Shown: positions 17,965 through 27,118, numbered from the stretch's first letter. The stretch: DNA of 64,000 nt from Lachnospiraceae bacterium (GCA_910575565.1 CAJTFL010000015.1:1-64000); one strand, 5' to 3'. Made by a program: numbers and translations. Notes: generated by a model from the letters alone, not told the origin.

Positions 17965-18046
17965 TTTTCACCTAATAAAACTTTTCATTTATATATTACA
18001 TATTTATAAACTACTATTAAAGCCTGAATGCACAACTTCTCTATAT

Positions 18047-18178
18047 TCAATTTCTCATGAAATCAAATATTCCCCCTTGAAGAATATATATTAGGAAAAT
18101 TGCTGCAATAGCAACTAAACACACTTTTAACATATTATTGTATTTCTTTAACTCTATCTTACTACTTCTATCAGGCAA
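18047..18178 (-). CDS. candidate 43-residue single-pass membrane protein
   Basis: In the 291-bp gap between the GT4 and WbsX-like genes the minus strand has a TTG at 18178 preceded by GAGGTGAAATT. It encodes about 43 residues: a basic head (DRSSKIELKKYNNMLK), then VCLVAIAAIFLIYILQGG, a clear hydrophobic segment, and a short tail DFMRN. The length, spacing and hydrophobic profile look like a real small protein rather than chance, but AT-rich DNA favours such hydrophobic codons. No function can be assigned. An internal ATG at codon 16 lacks a ribosome site. Confidence 0.45.
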   Translation of the reverse strand: MPDRSSKIELKKYNNMLKVCLVAIAAIFLIYILQGGIFDFMRN

Positions 18179-18255
18179 AATTTCACCTCTTCTTTACTAT
18201 ATTTATGACTAGACATATATTCAAATGTAATTTTAACTCGCTCATCTTCTGTGAC

Positions 18256-19755
18256 TTATTCCTTTTTTTCTACATAATCAATTATTTCTTCTAATGAAAT
18301 AATAACACCATTAAATTTATCTTTTAATAATTCAAAGATATTATCAAAATCATAAGTTACACTAACAATTATTGCATCTACATTAGGCAGGATATCCTCT
18401 AAAGTATAAATAGGAAAAGATTCTTTTAAACAATTACCCGACCTATCAATCCCATACATTATTTTGATTACAGAGTTATTCAATTCTGTAATCAAATGTT
18501 TTCCTGTAATTCCCAAACCATAGATGGCAATATTAGTATATTCTTTATCTACAAAATAAGTCACCAGATTTTTTTTACATTCTTTCAAAACAAGCCACTT
18601 ATTAAATAATCGAACATAATATTTATCTTTTTTTATTAAATTAGTTTCATCATTATCCTTATATACAACACTATTTACTTTTTTTAAATATTTTTTTCCT
18701 TCCTCATTAATATTTTTATAATCTTCCAACGCTTTTTTTAAAGCTTCCAAATACCCATATCCATATCTTTCATCAGGTTCAAGATACATTCCTTCTCCCC
18801 ACTCATTCCATGCATTAACAAAGGTAAAGGCATTCCCACGACTTTCCCCTATATAAAATAAATTTCGCATTAGCTTATAAAATATATCCGGATTTGAACC
18901 TTCAACTATTTTACCATATTTTCCGTGCCTAGGAGTATCATCATACCCTGTAAAACCACATAAAAAATAATTATTGTCCACTTGGAGCGCATTTCTTATA
19001 ACCTTTTCACATAACTTATCATAACTAAAAACAAATTCTCGTCTGCCACCATATGAATAATTAGGCTCCTGTTGTATATAAAAATCATAACCTATTCTAT
19101 TAGAATTCGATGCTATAAAATAAATACCTTTAAATCCATTCTCCTTGGCAAGCCTGTTCCAAATTTCTTTCATTTTTGGAAAACATACTATTAAATCCGG
19201 TTTATGAATTATAAATATCGGTTTATTATCAACTTTTATATATCTGTTATCATTAAAAAAAGGCAAAAGATAATTAAAATGGGCACACCACTCTTCTTCT
19301 TCACCATAATCTTGCCGCAACAAAATTCCATCGCCTTCTTTGCAATCATTATTCTCCTTCAAAACATTCCAAGAATTTTTTTCTGTTAGCTTACTCCACG
19401 TTCTTGCCCATGATTCATTTGCCCATGAAAAGCAAAATGGCATATCAATTTCCTTCCATTCCAATAGATTTTCTGCTGGCTTTTCTAATATTTTTTTTCC
19501 ATTCTGAAAATAATAATGATAAAAACACATTCCATAAATGTTATATTTTTTCATCAATTCAGATTGCCACTTCATCGTCTCCTTATTTAGTAAATTATAA
19601 TAATTTTGATTTAGCGGAATGTGTGGTTGATAATGAGCATCATAAAATTTTTCAGCATTTTTTACTGCAATCCATTCTGTATATCCTTTCCCCCACCAAT
19701 GATCATTCTCCAAAACCCTATGAAATTGAGGTAAATAAAATGCAATTATTTTCAT
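18256..19755 (-). CDS. WbsX-like glycan enzyme with C-terminal Rossmann-like module
   Basis: 499 residues. The first 340 match the WbsX/GH99-like family of O-antigen and exopolysaccharide loci: IAFYLPQFHRVLENDHWWGK, GYTEWIAVKNAEKFYDAHYQ, FCFSWANESWARTWSKL and FVNAWNEWGEGMYLEPD. The fold is a TIM barrel and members are annotated as glycosyltransferases or endo-acting hydrolases; which one applies here is unclear. Residues about 409-499 are the shared Rossmann-like module (IAIYGLGITGKHLITEL, YGIDRSGN). That module is most similar to the one at the end of the next gene (19988-21712), including a shared DILPN/DVLPN stretch and a closing SLEE motif. The ATG follows GGAGAAATTAG. Confidence 0.83.
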   Translation of the reverse strand: MKIIAFYLPQFHRVLENDHWWGKGYTEWIAVKNAEKFYDAHYQPHIPLNQNYYNLLNKETMKWQSELMKKYNIYGMCFYHYYFQNGKKILEKPAENLLEWKEIDMPFCFSWANESWARTWSKLTEKNSWNVLKENNDCKEGDGILLRQDYGEEEEWCAHFNYLLPFFNDNRYIKVDNKPIFIIHKPDLIVCFPKMKEIWNRLAKENGFKGIYFIASNSNRIGYDFYIQQEPNYSYGGRREFVFSYDKLCEKVIRNALQVDNNYFLCGFTGYDDTPRHGKYGKIVEGSNPDIFYKLMRNLFYIGESRGNAFTFVNAWNEWGEGMYLEPDERYGYGYLEALKKALEDYKNINEEGKKYLKKVNSVVYKDNDETNLIKKDKYYVRLFNKWLVLKECKKNLVTYFVDKEYTNIAIYGLGITGKHLITELNNSVIKIMYGIDRSGNCLKESFPIYTLEDILPNVDAIIVSVTYDFDNIFELLKDKFNGVIISLEEIIDYVEKKE

Positions 19756-19987
19756 CTAATTTCTCCTATTATACTTAACATATTATTATCAATTATAAAC
19801 TAATCAAAATTAAGGTTTTTATTTTATCTCTTCAATAATCTATTAAGGTTTTCTCAATAACTACAATAAAATTATAATTTAAAATATATTCTCATCATAT
19901 TCAATAGACTATTCTACTTCTATTCAAAAAAACAATTTCAAATGTAAAATTACCAATTAAATACAACTATTTTTTATATCCTTGTAT

Positions 19988-21712
19988 TTAACCCGCACTA
20001 TAATTAACAACTTCTTCCAACGAAACAACAGGAGCATTAGTTTTTCCTAATAGAAACTTTTTAATATTTGTATAATCAAATACTGGTGTTACTACAATAA
20101 CATCTATATTTGGCAAAACATCATTTAAAGAAATGATTGGAATTTTTCCATATAATACATTTGCTCTTTTATCAATTCCAAACGATATCTCTATTGTAGT
20201 ATTTTCAAGTTCTCTAATTAAATGATTTGCCATATTAGCCATACCATATATTGCAATTTTTTTATAACCAAGATCATTAAAATACCTTTCGACACTTTTC
20301 CCATTCTCTTTCAAACACATCCATTGCTCTAATACATTAAAATATGAAACAAACTTTTCATCATTTTTCAAAAAATTATTTTCTTTTTTCCTTATGTCAT
20401 TTCTATTAGAAACAATAATTTTAAAAGAAAAAGTTAACATACTCCAGAATACATTTATTAATATTGCAACAATTTTTTTCAACATAATTTTACTTTTTAA
20501 CTTATATATTTCCTTTTCCCACTCACCTCCAATGTTTTCTAAGGCATACTGTTGAATATTTTCAATGCAATTTTGTGACATCCTTTTTCTCAAATTATCA
20601 TCCTGCAACAAGCGTAAAATACCTTTTGCAAAAAAAATTTCTGCTTTTGTCAAAGGATCACTAGCAGTATATTTTTTCCCATCTAATTTTGGAGTAATTA
20701 TTCCGCAACCAGTAATTAGATTATACTTTTGTTTTTTTTCACCTACACCCATCAATTCCCGTATACCCCCTGGGCAATCATTAACTACTGCTGGAACACC
20801 TTGTAACATTGCCTCTGCAATTGCATTACACCATGATTCAGATGCAGAAGTAACTGCAATAATTTGAGCCATTTTTAAATACTTTTCCACATTGTTTACA
20901 AATCCTAAAAACCAAACATTATCTTGTATTCCCAACTGTTTACTGAGATTTTGCAAAGCATCTTTTAATATTCCATCACCTACAATTAATAATTGAGCCT
21001 CTGGGCACACAGCTAATACCGCTTTAAATGATCGTAATAAATGCCATTGTTGTTTTACACCATCTAATCTAGCAACAGAGATAACCATTTTCGAATTGCT
21101 ATAAAAATCATTACTATTTTTTACAATACAATTCTGTTTTGAAACAACATAAACAGGATTATGAATAACAACTGTTTTAGAAAAAAAATCGCCAAAATTA
21201 TTTATCCAATCTTTTTGACAATATTTTGAAACTAAAACAATCCTATCTGCACATTGATATAAAAATTTAAATATTCCTTTTCCATATCCAAAAGATTTAT
21301 ATAAATCTGTTCTTTTTGACATTACACTATGTAATGTTACAATTACTATATCCTGATATCTTGAAAGAATATTCAATAGATTAGAAGCTTGCATAAAACT
21401 TATAGTAACATCTATTCTATACTTCTTTTTTAATTGCCTATACATATTAACATCTTCAATTAATTCTGCAAAAGATATTATCTTACTATTTCCTGTTTTC
21501 ATACCAGACGATCTATGCACATAGACAATACATCCTCCACATACATAGTCTTTAGTTTTTTGCTTATTTTCAACAAATATTATAACATCATATCCTTTAC
21601 TTTCAAAATATACACTTAAATCTGCAGCGACCTTTTCAGCTCCTCCTCGATTTAAATTAGGAACCATAATTGCTATTTTATTAATTTTTTTCTTTTTTTT
21701 ATTATTTAACAT
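19988..21712 (-). CDS. GT4 glycosyltransferase with C-terminal Rossmann-like module
   Basis: About 574 residues. The GT4 core begins KIAIMVPNLNRGGAEKVAAD and has VARLDGVKQQWHLLRSFKAV plus VTSASESWCNAIAEAMLQGV, the donor-binding acidic motif. After a hydrophobic stretch near 410-430 (KKIVAILINVFWSMLTFSF) that could anchor it to the membrane, the module IAIYGMANMANHLIREL fills about 486-574. It keeps the IDKRAN and PIISLNDVLPNIDVIVV positions, but the glycine-rich loop is weakened (GMANMA). The ATG at 21712 follows GGAGTTTAAA; the frame's TTG at 21724 overlaps that site and is unlikely. Confidence 0.84.
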   Translation of the reverse strand: MLNNKKKKKINKIAIMVPNLNRGGAEKVAADLSVYFESKGYDVIIFVENKQKTKDYVCGGCIVYVHRSSGMKTGNSKIISFAELIEDVNMYRQLKKKYRIDVTISFMQASNLLNILSRYQDIVIVTLHSVMSKRTDLYKSFGYGKGIFKFLYQCADRIVLVSKYCQKDWINNFGDFFSKTVVIHNPVYVVSKQNCIVKNSNDFYSNSKMVISVARLDGVKQQWHLLRSFKAVLAVCPEAQLLIVGDGILKDALQNLSKQLGIQDNVWFLGFVNNVEKYLKMAQIIAVTSASESWCNAIAEAMLQGVPAVVNDCPGGIRELMGVGEKKQKYNLITGCGIITPKLDGKKYTASDPLTKAEIFFAKGILRLLQDDNLRKRMSQNCIENIQQYALENIGGEWEKEIYKLKSKIMLKKIVAILINVFWSMLTFSFKIIVSNRNDIRKKENNFLKNDEKFVSYFNVLEQWMCLKENGKSVERYFNDLGYKKIAIYGMANMANHLIRELENTTIEISFGIDKRANVLYGKIPIISLNDVLPNIDVIVVTPVFDYTNIKKFLLGKTNAPVVSLEEVVNYSAG

Positions 21713-22150
21713 TTTAAACTCCAATATAATACCCTATATGGCAAAGCAATTTATTTCTAAATCATATGATCTTAAAGCCAAAAAATCTTTCACCCCTTAT
21801 GATACGCGGATTGCTTCATAATTCTGAATAAATTATATTATGATCTTAATCATTCTATTTGGGTTGAAAATAAACATTGCATTTATAGTAAACTACTACA
21901 TTTGCTTTACTATTAAATTAAATTGTAAAGCTTCCAAATCTAGGAATTCGTTGGATTTAACAAAGATTACATAAGATTATACTTTTCCAAAATCAAAAAC
22001 CAGAACAATACAAATTTTTTTCAAATAACAATATATGGCATTTTCACAATTGATTTCATTATTTCAAAACTAACATATCAAAATTACATCCAAATAACCA
22101 ACAATGTTATTGTATGTAATAATATTAATATGATCAGCCATACACATATT
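21713..22150. other. 438-bp AT-rich gap with no gene seen
   Basis: Both strands were read through this stretch. I see no frame with a ribosome binding site, no strong hairpin and no near-consensus promoter. It probably holds regulatory DNA for the minus-strand GT4 gene downstream. Confidence 0.5.
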
Positions 22151-23263
22151 TTATTTATCATCCATAATTTTGAAACGTTCTTTTTTATGTTTAACTGTAT
22201 ATTCCCAATATGGAGTTTTATCCCATACATCATATTTTTCCAAATCACATATTAACAATATATCTTCTTTTGTAAATCCGTTTTTCCACAATACATAAGG
22301 AAATGATGTTTGATCTCTTTTAGCAAAAACAGTAAATTCCTGCCACCATTCTTCCATCAATTTAACACAAGTTGGATTGTTATGTTCTCTAACTAATATT
22401 CCACAATAAAATGAACCATAATTTTCTGGTAATCCCTGAAGCCAATACGATTCCATTTGATTCATAAATTTTTCTTGGTAATCTGCTCCCATTTTTGCAC
22501 ATCTTAGAGCATATTGATAAATATTACTTGTATAATTCTCGCATGGAACCCCTACCCTTGCTCTTTTTAATTTTTCTACATTCTCGGCAATATCTCCTAC
22601 TATCGTTATATTTCCATCAATATATACACTATATCGATATTGCGGAAATATCTTATGTGCATTAATTTTACAATAACGATTTTGGTATATTGGGTCTACA
22701 ATATCTTCCGGTAATAAACTCTTAATGTCCAACCACTTATATACTGAGTCAACTTCTGCTCTTTTGTCAGAAATTAAAAAATAATCACATCTATCAGAAA
22801 TATATTTTGGTTCCCTCACCTCATCATAATCATTTGTTATACACGTATAAATTACTGTATCTTTTTTATTCATATATGGCAAATATTTTTTCATCACACT
22901 TGGTAACGCGAGTAAATCATCGTATGTAACAATTTTCCTAATGCCTAGTTTACTTAATTGCTCATATATAGCTTTAACTCCTACATAACCTACAAGAATA
23001 AAGCATATTGTTCTCTCCGCGTTTATACTTAGCCTATCAATTGAACTGCAATAAATCCCATCTATAATCTCAGTATTGAGCGCTTCTAATTTATTGTCAC
23101 AATAATAGTCAATTTGAATTCCATAGTTATCTAAAATTTGTTTTCCAAATCCAATTCCTATTGCACCAACTCCCCATACACATACATCAAATTCCTTTGA
23201 ATATGCCTCTAATAGCAATTTTTCTGTTTCTTGATTATTATGTATAGACAAATTTCTTAACAT
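22151..23263 (-). CDS. DUF616 glycosyltransferase-like protein with N-terminal Rossmann-like module
   Basis: 370 residues. Residues about 25-120 are the shared module (VCVWGVGAIGIGFGKQIL, YYCDNKLEAL). The remainder matches DUF616, a putative glycosyltransferase family: VIYTCITNDYDEVREPKYIS, CDYFLISDK, INAHKIFPQYRYSVYIDGNI and YSVYIDGN as a likely donor-site segment. CAKMGADYQEKFMNQMESYW and GSFYCGILVREHNNPTCVKL follow the family pattern. The ATG follows GGAGGAATAAT. It lies 20 bp after the radical SAM gene on the same strand, so the two are likely co-transcribed. The substrate cannot be told. Confidence 0.8.
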   Translation of the reverse strand: MLRNLSIHNNQETEKLLLEAYSKEFDVCVWGVGAIGIGFGKQILDNYGIQIDYYCDNKLEALNTEIIDGIYCSSIDRLSINAERTICFILVGYVGVKAIYEQLSKLGIRKIVTYDDLLALPSVMKKYLPYMNKKDTVIYTCITNDYDEVREPKYISDRCDYFLISDKRAEVDSVYKWLDIKSLLPEDIVDPIYQNRYCKINAHKIFPQYRYSVYIDGNITIVGDIAENVEKLKRARVGVPCENYTSNIYQYALRCAKMGADYQEKFMNQMESYWLQGLPENYGSFYCGILVREHNNPTCVKLMEEWWQEFTVFAKRDQTSFPYVLWKNGFTKEDILLICDLEKYDVWDKTPYWEYTVKHKKERFKIMDDK

Positions 23264-23283
23264 ATTATTCCTCCATTAATTCT

Positions 23284-24435
23284 TTATACACTTTTTCCAT
23301 CTTTATATAACCAACTATTTAATAAGGGATTTTCCTTAATTGACCACGGAATATATTCTGGATTCTCAACGCAATACTCACACATTTTCACTGATTTGAG
23401 TGCATAATTAACCAATCCCTCATATACAATATCTCCATTTTGATAAATATCTAATCCACTTTCGTGTTGCATTTCCAATTCATAATAATTATAAAAATCA
23501 TTAATTAATCCATCAAATGGACACTTATATATCTTTCCCTTTCGCAAAAATGTACATCCCGCAGATAAACAATTATCATTTGCTGTCTCTGCATTATGTG
23601 TATTCTTTAATGTTAAATTTCTTGAAAATTGTAAAATCTTTTCTCCATCAAAATACCACAAAATTCTATATCTATCTAATCGTCCTATAATCTCTTCTTT
23701 CATCTTTAAAGTCGGAAGGTATGGCGATATTACAACACTTACATCATTATTTCTTATTGACAAAAGCACTTTCTCATCAATTTTTGGTATTAATAAGCCA
23801 TTAGTTACTATTTCTATATCTGTTTCTGAATAAATATCTCTTGCAATCGTAATATATTCATCCAAATTGCTTAATAAAAATGGTTCTCCTCCCAACAATC
23901 TTAAACGAACCATCTGACCAACTTTTCTTAATTGTATTAAATCATTTTTAAATTCGCTAAGATCATAAACACTATCATTTTTAAATATACTTGAAAAGTG
24001 AGTACATCCCTTACACTTTAAATTGCACGCATCTATCAAATTAACTTCTAGTCTAGGTATAACACGATTTTTCTCCCCTGATAATATATACCAAATTATT
24101 TCTCCTTGATTTTTTAATACATTTACAGAAGAATTTGCATACAAAACTTTAGGGCTTACTATTCCTATTCTTAATATTGGAAGATTTTCTATTTGTTTCA
24201 AAATTTGAAAAATATTTTTAGCATTCTTGACAGCCAATAAAATAGTTATTTCTTTTAAATTTTTCTTTTTCAACAATTCTTCATATGAAATAACCAATAT
24301 TTCCTCTACTCTGGTATTCCAATATTTAGAATTATTGTCTACAAATGCTTTAGGCACAATATTTTTATTTCCGACTTTTATGTTATTTACTAAAAATCTC
24401 CCTAATTCTGTTACTCCCCAAATGACTATTTCCAT
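23284..24435 (-). CDS. radical SAM enzyme with N-terminal Rossmann-like module
   Basis: 383 residues. The first 105 form the island's Rossmann-like module (EIVIWGVTELGRFLVNNI, AFVDNNSKYWN). The radical SAM core follows, with the cluster motif CNLKCKGC (C137, C141, C144), LLGGEPFLLSNLDEYI as the glycine motif and EIVTNGLLIPK. C-terminal cysteines (NCLSAGCTFLRKGKIYKCPF and CEYC) suggest an auxiliary Fe-S cluster of the SPASM/twitch type. Such enzymes modify peptides or sugars using a 5'-deoxyadenosyl radical. Its position among glycosyltransferases suggests a sugar or glycoprotein substrate, which is inference. The ATG follows GAGGATAGAAT. Confidence 0.85.
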   Translation of the reverse strand: MEIVIWGVTELGRFLVNNIKVGNKNIVPKAFVDNNSKYWNTRVEEILVISYEELLKKKNLKEITILLAVKNAKNIFQILKQIENLPILRIGIVSPKVLYANSSVNVLKNQGEIIWYILSGEKNRVIPRLEVNLIDACNLKCKGCTHFSSIFKNDSVYDLSEFKNDLIQLRKVGQMVRLRLLGGEPFLLSNLDEYITIARDIYSETDIEIVTNGLLIPKIDEKVLLSIRNNDVSVVISPYLPTLKMKEEIIGRLDRYRILWYFDGEKILQFSRNLTLKNTHNAETANDNCLSAGCTFLRKGKIYKCPFDGLINDFYNYYELEMQHESGLDIYQNGDIVYEGLVNYALKSVKMCEYCVENPEYIPWSIKENPLLNSWLYKDGKSV

Positions 24436-24480
24436 ATTCTATCCTCATTATTTTCTCCGAAATTATAAATGATATTGGGC

Positions 24481-24686
24481 TTAAAAATCTTTTGACTTTG
24501 GTATCTTATATATTTCTTTATTTATATTTGTACATTTATCAATTATTTGCTCCACTCCATCTATTGACCATCATTAACACATACTATTTCAATATCCTCG
24601 AAGGTTTGATTTATAACACTTTTTAAACATTCCTCAATATAACTTTTTGTATTATATATCGGGATAATCACACTTAATTTAGGCAT
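24481..24686 (-). pseudogene. truncated, frameshifted GT2 glycosyltransferase remnant
   Basis: From an ATG at 24686 with GGAG upstream the frame reads PKLSVIIPIYNTKSYIEECL, KSVINQTFEDIEIVCVNDG, a typical GT2 N-terminus. It then hits TAG at 24561-24563. Restoring one base near 24566 continues the family pattern (GSIDGVEQIIDKCTNINK) to a stop at 24481. Only about 68 codons remain of a normally 300-plus residue protein. It lies between the radical SAM gene and the next GT2 gene. Confidence 0.75.
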
Positions 24687-24758
24687 TTTAAACTCCTACA
24701 TCTTCTCATCAGATTTTCGGGAAATAACTATTTCTAGTTAATAGCTGCTTGATTAATT

Positions 24759-25982
24759 TTAACTATCAAACATAGACTTCCAAATCTCACTTTTTACTAT
24801 TTTTTCACTTTCTATATTCAATTTTGCAATTTTCCCTTCTTCAATTCCAATTTTAATCAATTGATTATATATTTCTTTCGCCACCGTATCAACAAGTACT
24901 GCAATTACAACTTTATCATATGATTTTTTCGACATTTGACTTAATCTTGAAAAATCAAATATCCCTCCTTCTACATTTTCTAACTTATCTATCCTTAGAA
25001 CAACTTCACATAAACCTTCTTCTTTCATAAAGCGATATAACGCATTTCCAAATTTTCCACTCCCACATAAAACCACCTTTTCTCTAATATATACACAATC
25101 AAAAGGAAAAATCTGCTTATCTCTTACTTGAATAATATATTGTGGTTCCTTTAGCAACAACAAATATATCATTAGAAAATTAAGTTGATTGTTCAATATA
25201 TCTTCACATTTACTACTTATGACTATCTTTTTTTTAATAATATTGTATATTTTTTTATATCCTGAAATTTCATTCTTATATCCAGTGCTCATTACGGAAT
25301 TTTGCCGAATACAATAATGGTAAAAGCTCTTATGAGTAATAACTATTTTGTTTGCATCCATTATGCTCGGATATACTAACGCAGCATCTTCACCTACTCT
25401 AACTTGACTGTCAACATTCAATTGATTTCTTCTCACCAATTCACGTTTATAAAGTTTATTATATAAATGAATGTTAATGCCTGATTCAAAAAAATTCCCT
25501 GTAAACATTAGCTCTGGAAATATTTTATTTTCAATCAATTCTCTTTCATATATCCCTTCCGGCAAATGATCAAATTCAACAACGCTTGACTCATGGTATT
25601 CCCGGTATAATCCGCTAGTAACAATATCTGCATTATGCTGAACGATTTCCTTCACAAGTTCCTCATACATGGTCTTATCTATCCAATCATCACTATCCAC
25701 ATATGCTACATATGTCCCTGTTGCGGCATTAACTCCTGTTTTTCTAGCAGACACTAATCCCTTATTTTCTTTATGAATAACTTTAATCCTTTTATCTTCC
25801 AAAGCATACTTTTCACATACTTCTCCAGACATATCTGTAGATCCATCATCTATTAATATAATTTCAATATTTTTATAAGTTTGACCTAAAATGCTTTTTA
25901 CGCATCTATCCAAATACTTTTCCACATTATATACAGGAACAATTACTGAAACTAATGGATTAAAAATATTACCCTCTGCCAT
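24759..25982 (-). CDS. GT2 glycosyltransferase with C-terminal Rossmann-like module
   Basis: 407 residues. The GT-A core starts PLVSVIVPVYNVEKYLDRCV, with LIDDGSTDMSGEVCEKYA and VAYVDSDDWIDKTMYEELV (DSDD metal site). The region HLYNKLYKRELV is typical of family 2 enzymes that extend surface polysaccharides. Residues about 303-395 are the shared Rossmann-like module (VVLCGSGKFGNALYRFM, LRIDKLENVEGG), here more diverged than most. The ATG follows GGAAGGAAA. It is the 5'-most gene of the AT-rich island on the minus strand, separated by 186 bp from licD, and could begin a transcript. Confidence 0.88.
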   Translation of the reverse strand: MAEGNIFNPLVSVIVPVYNVEKYLDRCVKSILGQTYKNIEIILIDDGSTDMSGEVCEKYALEDKRIKVIHKENKGLVSARKTGVNAATGTYVAYVDSDDWIDKTMYEELVKEIVQHNADIVTSGLYREYHESSVVEFDHLPEGIYERELIENKIFPELMFTGNFFESGINIHLYNKLYKRELVRRNQLNVDSQVRVGEDAALVYPSIMDANKIVITHKSFYHYCIRQNSVMSTGYKNEISGYKKIYNIIKKKIVISSKCEDILNNQLNFLMIYLLLLKEPQYIIQVRDKQIFPFDCVYIREKVVLCGSGKFGNALYRFMKEEGLCEVVLRIDKLENVEGGIFDFSRLSQMSKKSYDKVVIAVLVDTVAKEIYNQLIKIGIEEGKIAKLNIESEKIVKSEIWKSMFDS

Positions 25983-26168
25983 TTTCCTTCCCCAATCTCT
26001 AAATTCAGGTATATTTAAACTATTTTATCAATATAGAAAAACTCCAATATACGCCATCAATATTCCTTTTCCATACTTATATCAGGATTTCCATTATCTA
26101 TATTTATTTACATAATCTGCTTATTTATTTCTACAGTCCTGCCCTTTACCAATATGAATATGAAATTG

Positions 26169-27002
26169 TCAACGGATAAATGTATCATCCGTTAATAATA
26201 GCTTAATCCTGCTCACCGGATGCACCTTCCTCTTCTCCACCGGCGGCAATTCCATATAATCCCCAAACTTAAAGCTTAAATAACTATCATAATCCTTAAT
26301 GCCCAAAAATACCTTCCCTTCAAAAACAGTATCCACACTGTTCTCATACCAATTCCGATAATATCCATACTCACTATTTGGCGTAGGAAAGGTTAATATC
26401 CTGACCATTCGTGTCCTCTTCTTGTTAGCATTATAAATAATTCTATGGTAATAACGGAATACGCACTTCTCCGGGATTTTATCCAATAACCAATACCCTT
26501 GCTTTTTCCAAAAATTCTTCTCTGCTACCTTTCCAACCTTAGACCACAGGATTTTCCTTACACAAAAACATTCAAAATTCTTTAAACTGCGCAGGAAATA
26601 ATTATCCGGCACTCCGTCTAAGGGAAAGATATCAATGAAAACCCCTTGCATATAGGGCAAATGCTCCTGATATTCCCTTAAAAAAAGCGTCCCCTTCCTC
26701 CGCAGCTTCCCGTATCCCCACCGATAGCCTTTTGTATTCCGGTGATCCTGGAAGATAAAGCGGGATTTGTCCAGTTCGGTTTTGCAGGCTGTACGGAATT
26801 TTTCGTATTCCGGGCGGAGCAATGCTACGTCTGCATCATCGTCCCATGGAATGTATCCCCCATGGCGGACAGCCCCCAGCAAGGTTCCTGCTATGATATT
26901 GTAGTGAATCCCACATTTTTTGCATATCCGGTCAACTTCAACCAGCATTTCTAGCTGGATCATTTGAAGCTGACGCAGCAGATGAGCATCAAGCTGCACC
27001 AT
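26169..27002 (-). CDS. LicD-family phosphotransferase
   Basis: 277 residues with the LicD signature HYNIIAGTLLGAVRHGGYIP followed by WDDDADVALLRPEYEKF, which forms the metal/nucleotide site of this nucleotidyltransferase-fold family. RGTLFLREYQEHLPYM and FIDIFPLDGVPDN also match. LicD proteins transfer phosphocholine or a related phospho-alcohol from a CDP donor to a glycan. Cytidylyltransferase domains encoded nearby (3618-6077, 31345-32679) could supply the donor, though which alcohol is used is unknown. The ATG at 27002 is preceded by a duplicated 14-bp unit that carries GGAGG twice. A repeat-like TATGAAATTGTCAA overlaps its stop codon. Confidence 0.87.
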   Translation of the reverse strand: MVQLDAHLLRQLQMIQLEMLVEVDRICKKCGIHYNIIAGTLLGAVRHGGYIPWDDDADVALLRPEYEKFRTACKTELDKSRFIFQDHRNTKGYRWGYGKLRRKGTLFLREYQEHLPYMQGVFIDIFPLDGVPDNYFLRSLKNFECFCVRKILWSKVGKVAEKNFWKKQGYWLLDKIPEKCVFRYYHRIIYNANKKRTRMVRILTFPTPNSEYGYYRNWYENSVDTVFEGKVFLGIKDYDSYLSFKFGDYMELPPVEKRKVHPVSRIKLLLTDDTFIR

Positions 27003-27068
27003 GGCGAATTACCTCCAACGAATTACCTCCAAGTAATAAAACAAAAATTTCTCCTTGTCACATAAAAC

Positions 27069-27118
27069 AAAAATCTGATGCAGCAACAGGACAACCCCAT
27101 ACTTTACATCAGATTTTT
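27069..27118. repeat. palindromic intergenic repeat R1, downstream of the AAA/nuclease gene
   Basis: AAAAATCTGATG ... CATCAGATTTTT forms a 12-bp stem. Its inner half (27090-27117) matches, in inverted orientation, the repeat at 29055-29082 on the far side of the AAA/nuclease gene (25 of 28 by eye). On the minus strand it could also act as a terminator for that gene. Confidence 0.7.

Noticed and set aside
18256-19755. Firm call of an endo-mannosidase (GH99) for the WbsX-like protein
   Set aside because: The fold family is shared, but I cannot confirm hydrolase catalytic residues, and the locus favours biosynthesis.
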